A stretch of DNA of 64,000 nt from Streptomyces sp. WAC05374 (GTDB lineage: Bacteria; Actinomycetota; Actinomycetes; Streptomycetales; Streptomycetaceae), in contig NZ_SMNQ01000010.1 in assembly GCF_004353505.1 (NCBI RefSeq), positions 1-64,000 on the forward strand. Direction: 5' to 3'. Under the pieces are notes generated by a model. The model saw nothing but the letters and a program-made list of their open reading frames with translations, ran no database searches and was not told where the DNA came from. A program made the translations under genes and the position numbers. This document shows, piece after piece, positions 8,796 through 18,471 of this stretch. Position 1 is the stretch's first letter. Each line of letters starts with the position of its first letter.

Positions 8796-10028
8796 GTGAA
8801 CAAGGTGATGTCCCGCGACCCCGAAACAGACGTTCCCGGCGATACGCCCCTGCTCGGCGCGCTCCCCGAGAGCCTGCGCGCCGAGTTGATCGCGTTCCGC
8901 CGGGATGTGCACATGCACCCCGAGCTGGGCTTCCAGGAGTTCCGCACCACCGCGGCGATCAAGACGCGCCTCGAAGCGGCCGGGCTCAGCCCCCGGGTAC
9001 TCCCGGGCGGCACGGGGCTGACGTGCGACATCGGTACGTGGGACGGCGTGCGCCCCATGCTGGCGATCCGCGCCGACATCGACGCGCTGCCCATCCCGGA
9101 CACGAAGACGGACGTCCCGTACCGCTCCACCGTGCCGGACCGGGCCCACGCCTGCGGCCACGACGTGCACACCACCGTCGTCCTCGGAGCCGGTCTGGTC
9201 CTCGCCGACCTGGCCCGCCGGGGCCTGCTGCCGAACGCCGTGCGCCTGATCTTCCAGCCCGCCGAGGAGGTCATGCCGGGCGGCGCGATCACCGCCATCG
9301 ACGCCGGCGTCCTGGACGGCGTCGGCCGGATCGTCGCCGTCCACTGCGACCCCCGCGTCGACGTGGGCCGCATCGGGCTGCGCACCGGGGCGATCACCTC
9401 CGCCTGCGACCGCCTGGAGGTCACCCTCGACGGGCCCGGCGGCCACACCGCGCGCCCGCACCTGACGACCGACATGGTCACCGCCGCCGCCCGGGTCGCC
9501 GTCGACGCGCCCGCGCTGCTGTCCCGGCGGATCGACGCCCGTTCCGGGCTGGTCCTGACGTGGGGCCGCATCGAGGCGGGGCACGCCCCCAACGTCATCC
9601 CGCAGCGCGCCGAGCTGGGCGGCACGGTCCGCTGCCTGGACCTGGACGCCTGGCGGCACGCCCCCGACCAGGTGTACGCGGCGATCGACGAGGTCGCCAC
9701 GATGCACGGCGCCAAGTGCCAGATCGAGTACGTCAGGGGCGTCCCGCCGGTCGTCAACGACGCCGCGGTGGCGCAGTTGCTGCACGACGCGATGGAGTCC
9801 CGGCGCGGCGCGTACGCGATCGAGGACACCGAGCAGAGCCTCGGCGGCGAGGACTTCTCCTGGTACATGGAGCACGTCCCCGGCGCGATGGCCCGCCTGG
9901 GCGTCCGCCGCCCGGGTGATACGGCGCGGCTCGACCTCCACCGGGGCAACTTCGACGTGGACGAGCGGGCCATCGAGGTGGGCGTCGAACTGTTCACCGC
10001 AGCCGCCCTCCTCGACGGCGGCCTCTGA
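8796..10028 (+). CDS. M20-family amidohydrolase
   Basis: A 410-residue metallopeptidase-fold amidohydrolase. It has RRDVHMHPELGFQEF at about residue 36, RADIDALP, ACGHDVHTT (metal-binding His/Asp), FQPAEEVMPGGA (catalytic Glu and metal Glu), HCDPRVDVG and EDFSWY near the C-terminus. Family members hydrolyse N-acyl or N-carbamoyl amino acids, or indole/hippurate conjugates; the substrate here is unknown. GTG 8796 is chosen because a TACCCT -10 box lies exactly 7 nt upstream, typical of leaderless Streptomyces mRNAs. In mycobacteria, similar amidohydrolases (amiA1/amiB1) also sit beside punA, add and deoA. Confidence 0.87.
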   Translation: MNKVMSRDPETDVPGDTPLLGALPESLRAELIAFRRDVHMHPELGFQEFRTTAAIKTRLEAAGLSPRVLPGGTGLTCDIGTWDGVRPMLAIRADIDALPIPDTKTDVPYRSTVPDRAHACGHDVHTTVVLGAGLVLADLARRGLLPNAVRLIFQPAEEVMPGGAITAIDAGVLDGVGRIVAVHCDPRVDVGRIGLRTGAITSACDRLEVTLDGPGGHTARPHLTTDMVTAAARVAVDAPALLSRRIDARSGLVLTWGRIEAGHAPNVIPQRAELGGTVRCLDLDAWRHAPDQVYAAIDEVATMHGAKCQIEYVRGVPPVVNDAAVAQLLHDAMESRRGAYAIEDTEQSLGGEDFSWYMEHVPGAMARLGVRRPGDTARLDLHRGNFDVDERAIEVGVELFTAAALLDGGL

Positions 10029-10042
10029 CGCCTCAGGCGCCC

Positions 10043-10075
10043 GGTCCGGCCCGTCCGTTGGGGGTGGGCCGGACC
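10043..10075 (+). terminator. Hairpin terminator after the amidohydrolase
   Basis: Perfect 10-bp inverted repeat GGTCCGGCCC / GGGCCGGACC with a 13-nt loop, 15 bp after the stop. No T-run, as is usual in Streptomyces. Confidence 0.75.
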
Positions 10076-10192
10076 AGCCATTTCCGGTCACCTGAAGGCA
10101 GTGCACCACTACGCCTCGTGGCGGTGGCGAAAACGACAAGCACTGTTCGCGTCGATCTGATAACGGCTACCGAACAGGCCTTTACCTGACAT

Positions 10193-10204
10193 CTACGCGC
10201 GTTA
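10193..10204 (+). promoter_or_regulatory. Operator (degenerate palindrome CTACGCGCGTTA) in the bmp promoter
   Basis: Ten of 12 bases match CTACGCGCGTAG. The site lies between a plausible -35 (TTTACC, 10181-10186) and -10 (TACGAT, 10203-10208), so a bound protein would block RNA polymerase. It is about 60 bp before the TTG start of the nucleoside-binding lipoprotein. It is one of six matching sites in the window, each before a nucleoside gene. Confidence 0.65.
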
Positions 10205-10263
10205 CGATCGCCGCGAAACCAGCGCCGAGAAGAGGCGCTTAGGTCAGGTCGAAGGAGCCTCCC

Positions 10264-11307
10264 TTGCGCCGGATCACCAGGATCGCAACCGTGGGCGTCG
10301 CGTCCGCGGCACTCGCACTCAGCGCCACCGCGTGTGGCGGAAAGTCGTCGGACAGCGCGTCCGACGGCGAAGCCAAGGCCGCCATCGCGTACGACATCGG
10401 TGGCCGCGGCGACCAGTCGTTCAACGACGCCGCGTACGCCGGCCTGGAGAAGGCCGAGAAGGAACTCGGCATCAAGGGCACCGAGGCCGAGCCCACCGAG
10501 GGTGAGGGCGACCCGGACAAGGTCCAGCGCCTGACCGAGCTGGCCCGCTCCGGCAACAACCCCGTCATCGGCGTCGGCTTCGCGTACGCGCCCGCCATCG
10601 CCGAGGTCGCGCCGAAGTTCCCGAAGACCACCTTCGGCCTGATCGACGACACCTCCAAGACCGGCAAGAACATCGCCAACCTGGTCTTCAACGAGGAGCA
10701 GGGCTCCTACCTGGCCGGCGTCGCCGCCGCCAAGGTGACCAAGTCCAACACGGTCGGCTTCATCGGCGGTGTCGAGACCCCGCTGATCAAGAAGTTCGAG
10801 GCGGGCTTCGTCCAGGGCGTGAAGGACACCAACAAGGGCGTCAACGTCAAGGTCCAGTACCTGACGCAGCCGCCGGACTTCGGTGGCTTCGCCAAGCCGG
10901 ACCTGGGCAAGGCCGCCGCCGAGGGCCAGCTCGACGCGGGCGCCGACGTGATCTACGCCGCCGCCGGTCTGGCCGGCTCGGGCTCGATCGAGGCCGCCGC
11001 CAAGGCCAAGAAGTGGGCCATCGGCGTCGACTCCGACCAGTACAACCAGAAGGGCCTCGCGGCCTACAAGGAGTACATCCTCACCTCGGTGACCAAGGAC
11101 GTCTCCGACTCCGTCTACAACCTGATCAAGTCGGTCAAGGACGGCAAGCCGCAGTCCGGTGAGGTCCGTTACGGCCTCGACAAGGACGGCGTGGGCCTGG
11201 CCACCTCCAACCCGGCCTACACCAAGCTGACCGACGTGACCGCCGCGGTGGAGAAGGCCAAGGCCGACATCATCGCCGGCAAGATCAAGGTCAAGACCGC
11301 TCCGTAA
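10264..11307 (+). CDS. BMP-family nucleoside-binding lipoprotein of an ABC importer
   Basis: A 347-residue lipoprotein. The signal peptide is residues 1-23 with the lipidated Cys at 24 (ALSATAC), followed by a Ser/Gly-rich linker. The mature part is a BMP/PnrA domain: DIGGRGDQSFNDAAYAGLEKA, GVGFAYAPAIAEVAPKFP, FNEEQGSYLAGVAA, GFIGGVETPLIKKFEAGF, IGVDSDQYNQ and ILTSVTKDVSDSVYNLI. Relatives bind purine or pyrimidine nucleosides outside the membrane. The TTG start has GAAGGAG upstream. It is followed by a terminator-like hairpin and then the ATPase/permease genes, each part with its own operator. Confidence 0.92.
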   Translation: MRRITRIATVGVASAALALSATACGGKSSDSASDGEAKAAIAYDIGGRGDQSFNDAAYAGLEKAEKELGIKGTEAEPTEGEGDPDKVQRLTELARSGNNPVIGVGFAYAPAIAEVAPKFPKTTFGLIDDTSKTGKNIANLVFNEEQGSYLAGVAAAKVTKSNTVGFIGGVETPLIKKFEAGFVQGVKDTNKGVNVKVQYLTQPPDFGGFAKPDLGKAAAEGQLDAGADVIYAAAGLAGSGSIEAAAKAKKWAIGVDSDQYNQKGLAAYKEYILTSVTKDVSDSVYNLIKSVKDGKPQSGEVRYGLDKDGVGLATSNPAYTKLTDVTAAVEKAKADIIAGKIKVKTAP

Positions 11308-11330
11308 CCGCGCGGCCGGGACCTGGTCCG

Positions 11331-11370
11331 CGGGTCCGGAGGGGTGGCGAAGGCCGCCCCTCCGGACCCG
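11331..11370 (+). terminator. Hairpin between the binding protein and ABC ATPase genes
   Basis: 14-bp perfect stem CGGGTCCGGAGGGG / CCCCTCCGGACCCG with a 12-nt loop, 24 bp after the lipoprotein stop. It may terminate most transcripts, or stabilise an abundant lipoprotein mRNA, before the next promoter at about 11400. Confidence 0.7.
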
Positions 11371-11406
11371 GACCATGTTTCCGCGGGTTTTTCCCCTTCG
11401 CTGTCG

Positions 11407-11418
11407 CTACGCGCGTAG
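11407..11418 (+). promoter_or_regulatory. Operator CTACGCGCGTAG upstream of the ABC ATPase operon
   Basis: Exact 12-bp palindrome, 85 bp before the ATPase start. The TAG at its right end could be the start of a -10 box (TAGACC), or a GATAAC-type -10 at about 11431 could be used. It shows that the ATPase-permease-cdd operon has its own regulated promoter. Confidence 0.75.
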
Positions 11419-11503
11419 ACCCCCGTGTGGCGCGATAACTTCGGCACCTGCCCACCAGCCCTCCCGCTCCTCAAAGCTCCTTTCCCGCCAAGGAGAGTGC
11501 GTC

Positions 11504-13087
11504 ATCAACGCGTCCAGTCCGTCAACGCCGCCGGCTGCCGCCGCCGTAGAACTGCGCGGCATCACCAAGCGCTTCCCCGGCGTCGTCGCCAACCACGACA
11601 TCGACATCACCATCCGCAAGGGGACCGTCCACGCCCTCATCGGTGAGAACGGGGCCGGCAAGTCGACCCTGATGAAGATCCTCTACGGCATGCAGAAGCC
11701 GGACGAGGGCACCATCACCATCGACGGCAAGCAGGTCTCCTTCTCCAGCCCCGCCGACGCCATCGCCATCGGCATCGGCATGGTGCACCAGCACTTCATG
11801 CTGGCCGACAACCTCACGGTGCTGGAGAACGTCGTCCTCGGCAGCGAGAAGCTGTACGGCATCGGCGCCAAGGCCCGCAAGAAGATCATGGAGATCTCCG
11901 GCGCGTACGGGCTCAACATCCGCCCGGACGTGCTCGTCGAGCAGCTCGGCGTCGCCGACCGCCAGCGCGTGGAGATCCTCAAGGTCCTCTACCGGGGCGC
12001 CCGCACCCTCATCCTGGACGAGCCGACCGCCGTGCTCGTCCCGCAGGAGGTCGACGCGCTCTTCGCCAACCTGCGGGAGCTGAAGGCCGAGGGTCTGACC
12101 GTCATCTTCATCTCGCACAAGCTGGGCGAGGTGCTGTCCGTCGCCGACGACATCACCGTCATCCGGCGCGGCACGACCGTCGGCACCGCCGACCCGCGCA
12201 CCGCGACCACCAAGCAGCTCGCCGAGCTGATGGTCGGCGCCGAGCTGCCGTCGCCGGAGACCCGCGAGTCGACCGTCACCGACGTCCCCATGCTCAAGGT
12301 CGAGGACCTGCGCCTGACGGAGACGGACCCCGACGGCATCGTCCGCGAGGTCCTGGCCGGCATCGGCTTCACCATCCACAAGGGCGAGGTCATGGGCATC
12401 GCCGGCGTGGAGGGCAACGGCCAGACCGAGCTGATCGAGGCCCTCATCGGGCTGCGCGACCCCGACGGCGGTGTCATCACCCTGGACGGCGCCGACATCT
12501 CGCACGCCCCGACGCGCAAGCGCCGCGAGGGCGGCATCGGCTACATCCCCGAGGACCGCCACCGCCACGGCCTGCTGCTGGAGTCCCCGCTGTGGGAGAA
12601 CCGCATCCTCGGCCACGTCACCGAGGCGCCCAACAGCAAGCGCGGCATCCTCGACCTCAAGGCCGCCCGCAAGGACACCGAGCGGATCGTGCGCGAGTAC
12701 GACGTCCGCACCCCCGGCATCGAGGTCACCGCGGCCTCCCTCTCCGGCGGCAACCAGCAGAAGCTGATCGTCGGCCGCGAGATGAGCCACAGCCCCAAGC
12801 TGCTGATCGCCGCCCACCCCACCCGCGGCGTGGACGTCGGCGCGCAGGCGCAGATCTGGGACCAGATCCGCGAGGCGCGCCGCGACGGCCTGGCGGTCCT
12901 GCTGATCTCCGCCGACCTGGACGAGCTCATCGGGCTCTCCGACACCCTGCGGGTGATGTACCGCGGCCGGCTGGTCGCGGACGCGGACCCCGCCACGATC
13001 ACCCCGGAGGAGCTGGGTTCGGCCATGACCGGCGCCGCGACCGGCCACCTCGAGCACGACGAGAACGCGAACGGTGAGGGCCGATGA
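11504..13087 (+). CDS. Nucleoside ABC importer, twin-domain ATPase (probable AUC start)
   Basis: A 527-residue fused ATPase with two ABC modules. The first spans about 15-250 (Walker A GENGAGKST, Walker B LILDEPTAV). The second spans about 270-510 with AGVEGNGQTE in place of a canonical Walker A, LSGGNQQK signature and LLIAAHPTRGVD as Walker B. This is the layout of RbsA/PnrA-type importers. The start is odd: no ATG, GTG or TTG lies in frame between ATG 11375 (upstream of the operator) and the ABC fold. A strong AAGGAG (11490-11495) sits 8 nt before ATC 11504, giving INASSPSTPP. The stop overlaps the permease start by ATGA. Confidence 0.85.
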   Translation: MNASSPSTPPAAAAVELRGITKRFPGVVANHDIDITIRKGTVHALIGENGAGKSTLMKILYGMQKPDEGTITIDGKQVSFSSPADAIAIGIGMVHQHFMLADNLTVLENVVLGSEKLYGIGAKARKKIMEISGAYGLNIRPDVLVEQLGVADRQRVEILKVLYRGARTLILDEPTAVLVPQEVDALFANLRELKAEGLTVIFISHKLGEVLSVADDITVIRRGTTVGTADPRTATTKQLAELMVGAELPSPETRESTVTDVPMLKVEDLRLTETDPDGIVREVLAGIGFTIHKGEVMGIAGVEGNGQTELIEALIGLRDPDGGVITLDGADISHAPTRKRREGGIGYIPEDRHRHGLLLESPLWENRILGHVTEAPNSKRGILDLKAARKDTERIVREYDVRTPGIEVTAASLSGGNQQKLIVGREMSHSPKLLIAAHPTRGVDVGAQAQIWDQIREARRDGLAVLLISADLDELIGLSDTLRVMYRGRLVADADPATITPEELGSAMTGAATGHLEHDENANGEGR

Positions 13088-14193
13088 AGAAGTTCGACAA
13101 GGACCGGCTGATCCTGGGCCTCGCCGGCCCGGCGCTCGCCCTGGTCGTGGCCTTCCTGCTCACCTCCGTGGTGCTGCTGGTCTCGGACCGTGACCCGTTC
13201 GAGCCGTACCGGATCATGTTCCAGAGCCTGGAGTTCACCGACATCCAGGTCCTGATCCTCAACCAGACCGGCACGTACTACCTCGCCGCGCTGGCGGTCG
13301 CCATCGGCTTCCGGATGAACCTGTTCAACATCGGTGTGGACGGCCAGTACCGCCTCGCGGTGATGCTCGCCGCGGTCGTCGGTGCCGCGGTCGAGCTGCC
13401 CGGCCCGCTCCACATCCTGCTGATCGTGATCGTCGCGATGATGGTCGGCGCCCTGTGGGCCGGCATCGCGGGCGTCCTGAAGACCACCCGCGGCGTCAGC
13501 GAGGTCGTCTCCACGATCATGCTGAACGCCATCGCCACCAGCCTGATCGCCTGGCTGATCCTGCCCGCCAACCTCGGTGTGCAGCCGCCCGGCTCCAACG
13601 ACCTGACCACCGGTGAGATCGCCGAGTCCGGCTGGATGCCCGGCCTGGACGTGGACGGCGGCACCATCTACGGCTTCACCTTCGTCGCCTTCGCGCTCGG
13701 TGTCGTCTACTGGTTCGTCCTCAACCGCACCCGCTTCGGCTTCGACCTGCGCGCCACCGGCGCCAGCGGCTCCGCCGCCCAGGCGAGCGGCGTGGACGCC
13801 AAGCGGATGGTCCTCACCGCCATGCTGATCTCGGGCGCGGTCGCCGGTCTCGCCGGCATGCCGATGCTCCTCGGCCAGACCCACACCTACAGCCTGAGCT
13901 TCCCCGTGGGTGTCGGCTTCACGGGCATCACCATCGCCCTGCTCGGCCGCAACAGCCCGGTCGGCATCTTCTTCGCCGCGCTGCTCATCGCGTTCCTGGA
14001 CAAGGCGTCCGCGTCGCTCGACCAGTACGGCTTCGAGAAGGAGATCGCCACGATCATGCAGGGCCTGATCGTGATCTCCGTGGTCGTGGCCTACGAACTC
14101 GTCCGGCAGTACGGGCTGCGCCGTCAGCAGCAGAAGGTCGGCGAAGAGCTTGCCGCCCAGGCCCGAAAGAACAAGGAGGAAGTGGCGGCATGA
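13084..14193 (+). CDS. Nucleoside ABC importer permease 1
   Basis: A 369-residue integral membrane protein with about eight to ten hydrophobic segments, of the BPD_transp_2 type (RbsC-like). It includes GFRMNLFNIGVDGQY, GVSEVVSTIMLNAIA and the cytoplasmic ATPase-contact loop FDLRATGASGSAAQASGVDAKR (about residues 220-240). The C-terminus is polar and Lys-rich. It starts inside the ATPase stop codon and ends inside the next permease start (both ATGA), so the operon is tightly coupled. It should form a heterodimeric channel with permease 2. Confidence 0.92.
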   Translation: MKKFDKDRLILGLAGPALALVVAFLLTSVVLLVSDRDPFEPYRIMFQSLEFTDIQVLILNQTGTYYLAALAVAIGFRMNLFNIGVDGQYRLAVMLAAVVGAAVELPGPLHILLIVIVAMMVGALWAGIAGVLKTTRGVSEVVSTIMLNAIATSLIAWLILPANLGVQPPGSNDLTTGEIAESGWMPGLDVDGGTIYGFTFVAFALGVVYWFVLNRTRFGFDLRATGASGSAAQASGVDAKRMVLTAMLISGAVAGLAGMPMLLGQTHTYSLSFPVGVGFTGITIALLGRNSPVGIFFAALLIAFLDKASASLDQYGFEKEIATIMQGLIVISVVVAYELVRQYGLRRQQQKVGEELAAQARKNKEEVAA

Positions 14194-15461
14194 GCGAGTC
14201 CACGAGCACTGTCACGGCCGCGGCCGCGGCGCCCAAGAAGGGCGGCGGACGCCGCCGGCTGTCCCTGCCCGTCGTGCTGCTGATCATCGCGGGCGGTCTG
14301 GCGCTGTTCTCGCTGGTGCGCGTCATCAGCGGCGCCGACGACCTCACCTCCGTGGGCCAGGTCTCCGGCGCACTCCAGCTCGCCGTGCCCATCGGCCTCG
14401 CGGGCCTCGGCGGCCTGTGGTCCGAGCGGGCCGGCGTGGTCAACATCGGCCTCGAGGGCATGATGATCCTCGGCACCTTCTTCGGTGCCTGGGCCGGCTA
14501 CCAGTGGGGCCCGTGGACCGGCGTCCTGCTGGGCGTCGTCGGCGGCGCGCTCGGCGGGCTGCTGCACGCGCTGATGACCGTCACGTTCAACGTGAACCAC
14601 ATCGTGTCCGGTGTGGCGATCACCATCCTGGCCACCGGCGTCACCCGCTACCTGGCGAACTTCACCTTCGCCGAGGCCCCCGGCGGCTCCTCCAAGCAGT
14701 CGCCGCGCATCGACCGGGTCACCGACATCACCATCCCGGGGCTGTCGGACGGACTGGCCGACCTCCAGGCCAAGCACTGGTTCTTCATCTCCGACCTGGC
14801 CGGCGTGCTCGGCGGCCTGGTGACCAACCTGTCGCTGCTCACCGTCGTCGCGCTGCTGCTGATCCCCGGCACCTGGTGGGTCCTGTGGCGCACCGGCTTC
14901 GGCCTGCGGCTGCGCTCCTGCGGTGAGAACCCGGTCGCCGCCGAGTCCCTCGGCGTCAACGTCTACAAGTACAAGTACATCGCCGTGATCGTCTCCGGTG
15001 GCCTCGCGGGCCTCGGCGGCGCCTTCCTGGCCATCGTCTCCACCGGTATCTACCAGGAGGGCCAGACCGGCGGCCGCGGCTACATCGGTCTCGCCGCGAT
15101 GATCTTCGGCAACTGGATGCCCGGCGGCATGGCCCTCGGCGCCGGACTGTTCGGCTTCACCGACAGCCTCAAGCTGCGCGGCGGTGCCGAGAACGTCCAC
15201 GCCATGCTCCTGCTCCTGGCGATCCTGCTCGTCGGACTCGTCATCTGGCAGCTCTACAAGAAGAAGTACCTCAACGCGGCCATCGCCGCCGTCGTCTCCG
15301 CCGGGCTCTTCGTCTGGTACGCGGGCACCGACCGGCTGCCCAGCCAGTTCGTGGACGCCGCGCCGTACGTCACCACCCTGCTGGTGCTCGCCCTGTCCGC
15401 CCAGCGGCTTCGCATGCCCAAGGCGGACGGCATGCCGTACAAGAGGGGCCAGGGCAAGTGA
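14190..15461 (+). CDS. Nucleoside ABC importer permease 2
   Basis: A 423-residue permease of the same BPD_transp_2 family. It has a polar, Lys/Ala-rich N-terminus of about 30 residues, GLWSERAGVVNIGLEGMMILG, FNVNHIVSGVAITILATG, and the ATPase-contact loop GLRLRSCGENPVAAESLGVNVYK. It ends with further hydrophobic segments. It overlaps the preceding permease by ATGA and the cytidine deaminase by GTGA. The direct coupling of a permease to cdd supports cytidine/deoxycytidine as transported substrates. Confidence 0.92.
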   Translation: MSESTSTVTAAAAAPKKGGGRRRLSLPVVLLIIAGGLALFSLVRVISGADDLTSVGQVSGALQLAVPIGLAGLGGLWSERAGVVNIGLEGMMILGTFFGAWAGYQWGPWTGVLLGVVGGALGGLLHALMTVTFNVNHIVSGVAITILATGVTRYLANFTFAEAPGGSSKQSPRIDRVTDITIPGLSDGLADLQAKHWFFISDLAGVLGGLVTNLSLLTVVALLLIPGTWWVLWRTGFGLRLRSCGENPVAAESLGVNVYKYKYIAVIVSGGLAGLGGAFLAIVSTGIYQEGQTGGRGYIGLAAMIFGNWMPGGMALGAGLFGFTDSLKLRGGAENVHAMLLLLAILLVGLVIWQLYKKKYLNAAIAAVVSAGLFVWYAGTDRLPSQFVDAAPYVTTLLVLALSAQRLRMPKADGMPYKRGQGK

Positions 15462-15847
15462 CCGACGACGCCTGGGAGGCGCTGCGCGAAGCCGCCCGGG
15501 AGGCCATGACCCACGCGTACGCCCCCTACTCGGGCTACGCGGTGGGCGCGGCGGCCCTCGTCGACGACGGGCGCACGGTCAGCGGGTGCAACGTGGAGAA
15601 CGCCTCGTACGGCATCGGCCTGTGCGCCGAGTGCGGGCTGGTCTCCCAGCTCCAGGCCACGGGCGGCGGCCGGCTGACGCACTTCGTGTGCGTGGACGGC
15701 CGCGGCCAGGTGCTGGTGCCGTGCGGCCGCTGCCGGCAACTGCTGTACGAGTTCGGGGGCGACGAACTGCTGCTGGACACCCCGGCGGGCGTGCTCACGC
15801 TCGCCGAGATGCTGCCCCAGGCGTTCGGACCGCAGCACCTCATGTGA
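15458..15847 (+). CDS. cdd: Cytidine deaminase
   Basis: A 129-residue enzyme converting cytidine and deoxycytidine to uridine and deoxyuridine in the cytoplasm. Zinc site and catalytic Glu are in GCNVENASYGIGLCAEC (Cys and Glu of the CAE motif), and the other two zinc Cys are in PCGRCRQ. Length matches tetrameric T-CDAs. The GTG start overlaps the permease stop. It ends the transport operon; a strong terminator follows at once, and deoA, which uses the product, has a separate promoter. Confidence 0.95.
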   Translation: MTDDAWEALREAAREAMTHAYAPYSGYAVGAAALVDDGRTVSGCNVENASYGIGLCAECGLVSQLQATGGGRLTHFVCVDGRGQVLVPCGRCRQLLYEFGGDELLLDTPAGVLTLAEMLPQAFGPQHLM

Positions 15848-15850
15848 ACG

Positions 15851-15887
15851 GGACGACCCTTCCGCGCTGTCCGCGGAGGGGTCGTCC
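15851..15887 (+). terminator. Terminator of the importer-cdd operon
   Basis: 16-bp stem (GGACGACCCTTCCGCG with its complement, one G-U pair) and a 5-nt loop, followed by a pyrimidine-rich tract TTCTCCTCCCCCTCC. Confidence 0.88.
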
Positions 15888-15905
15888 TTCTCCTCCCCCT
15901 CCTCT

Positions 15906-15917
15906 CTATGCGCGTAG
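15906..15917 (+). promoter_or_regulatory. Operator CTATGCGCGTAG in the deoA promoter
   Basis: One mismatch from CTACGCGCGTAG; with flanks it reads TCTATGCGCGTAGA. Its right end overlaps a -10 box TAGAGT at 15915-15920, 48 bp before the deoA start. The same -10 hexamer is seen next to the add operator. Confidence 0.75.
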
Positions 15918-15967
15918 AGTCACGCGCACAGGACTGTCCCCTCCCGCTGGAAGGAACCCTTAAGGCC

Positions 15968-17245
<1,278 letters not shown>

Positions 17246-17259
17246 CACCCGCACGGCTG

Positions 17260-17291
17260 AACGGGACCGGTGGACCTCCACCGGTCCCGTT
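17260..17291 (+). terminator. Terminator between deoA and the convergent HEAT gene
   Basis: Perfect 15-bp stem AACGGGACCGGTGGA / TCCACCGGTCCCGTT with a 2-nt spacer (effective loop 4-6 nt). It sits between two convergent genes and could act in both directions. Confidence 0.88.
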
Positions 17292-17319
17292 CGTGTTCGG
17301 CCGGAACTGCCCGCCCCCT

Positions 17320-18471
17320 TTACAGGCCGCGCCACGCCGCCCGGTCGTCGGGCAGGCCCAGGTGCCGGAAGGTGATCTTCCGATTGCCGTTCAGCGGGTC
17401 CCACAGCTCGTCGCGCTCGCCGACCGCCCGGGCCAGGGCGCACTGGTGCGGAGACGGGTCGGTGGGCCATCCGCCGGGGAAGGCGACCCGCAGGTACGGG
17501 CCCAGATCCGGGCAGGGGGCCAGCCGGAAGGCGAGCGGCAGGGCGGCCAGCGCCGCCGGGTACAGCCGTGCGGCGTCGGGCACCCGGGCGCACACGGCGG
17601 CGATCAGCGTCCACCGGGCGGGCTCGCCGCCGAACCGGGGGAGCGCGGACAGGGCGTCGAAGGCGCGCGGCGACCGCGCCAGGTCGACCAGCACGTCGAG
17701 CGCTTCGGGGTCCTCCGCGAGCGCGGGCGCGAGCGCGGCGGCGCCCCGTACCACCAGGTGCGGGTCCGCCAGCCAGGCGCGGGGCGCACCGCCCAGGTCG
17801 CCGAGGTCCAGCACGAGCGAGGCGCGTTCCTCGGCGCCGCCGGCCGCCCCGGCGAGCCGCTCCAGTCGCCCGCCGAGGTCCGCCGCCGACGGCACCGCCG
17901 CCGGGTGGCGCGCCAGGACGGTCGCCGCCGACCACGCCGCCGTACGCACCGCCGGTTCGGGATCGCCGAGAAGCCCCGCGACCGGGGCGAGCAGGTCCGG
18001 GAAGGCGTCGTAGCAGTCGAGCGCGGCACGCCTGAGCACCAGGTCGCCGGTACCGTCGTCCCACATGTCGACCTGGTCGTCCTCGTCCGCGGCGGCGTAC
18101 GCCGCGACCCAGGCGTCGATCGCGGCCCGGGCCGCCGGGTCCTCCGGGTACGCCTCGGCCCGCAGCCCGTCGGCGTGGTCCCCGGGGTCCGTGGCCACCG
18201 CCACCGCCCGCAGGAACGCCAGCGCGCCCTCGCGCAGGGCCGGCCGGGTGAGCGCCGAGGCGACGACCCGGACGGCGGGCGCGGTCGCGGGCCAGACCGT
18301 CCCCTGGTGCAGGATCGCCGACCACAGGTGGCCGAAGGCGGCCGAGACCTCCGCCTCGTCCCCGCCGAGCAGGCCCCGCAGGTGGGCCGGGGTGTCCGTG
18401 GCGGTTCCGTAGGCGTGGAACAGCCCGTCCCACGCGACGCCCGCGATCTCCTCGTACGCGTCCCCGGTCAT
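17320..18471 (-). CDS. HEAT-repeat domain protein
   Basis: A 383-residue, Ala/Leu-rich all-helical protein. Repeated helix pairs such as AVRTAAWSAATVLARHP, LVLRRAALDCYDAFPDLLAPVAGLLGD and HLVVRGAAALAPALAEDPEAL are HEAT-like repeats. It is soluble, with no signal peptide. ATG overlaps the stop of the HAD gene upstream (ATGA, 18468-18471), so the two are coupled. HEAT proteins are protein-binding scaffolds; I cannot assign a partner beyond the coupled HAD enzyme. The C-terminal WDPLNGNRKITFRHLGLPDDRAAW may be a family-specific tail. Confidence 0.75.
   Translation of the reverse strand: MTGDAYEEIAGVAWDGLFHAYGTATDTPAHLRGLLGGDEAEVSAAFGHLWSAILHQGTVWPATAPAVRVVASALTRPALREGALAFLRAVAVATDPGDHADGLRAEAYPEDPAARAAIDAWVAAYAAADEDDQVDMWDDGTGDLVLRRAALDCYDAFPDLLAPVAGLLGDPEPAVRTAAWSAATVLARHPAAVPSAADLGGRLERLAGAAGGAEERASLVLDLGDLGGAPRAWLADPHLVVRGAAALAPALAEDPEALDVLVDLARSPRAFDALSALPRFGGEPARWTLIAAVCARVPDAARLYPAALAALPLAFRLAPCPDLGPYLRVAFPGGWPTDPSPHQCALARAVGERDELWDPLNGNRKITFRHLGLPDDRAAWRGL

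Noticed and set aside
11375..11503. ATG 11375 as the start of the ABC ATPase, adding 43 residues
   Set aside because: The extra stretch is Arg/Pro-rich and unlike any ABC N-terminus, has no ribosome site, and contains the operator at 11407, so it probably lies upstream of the transcription start.
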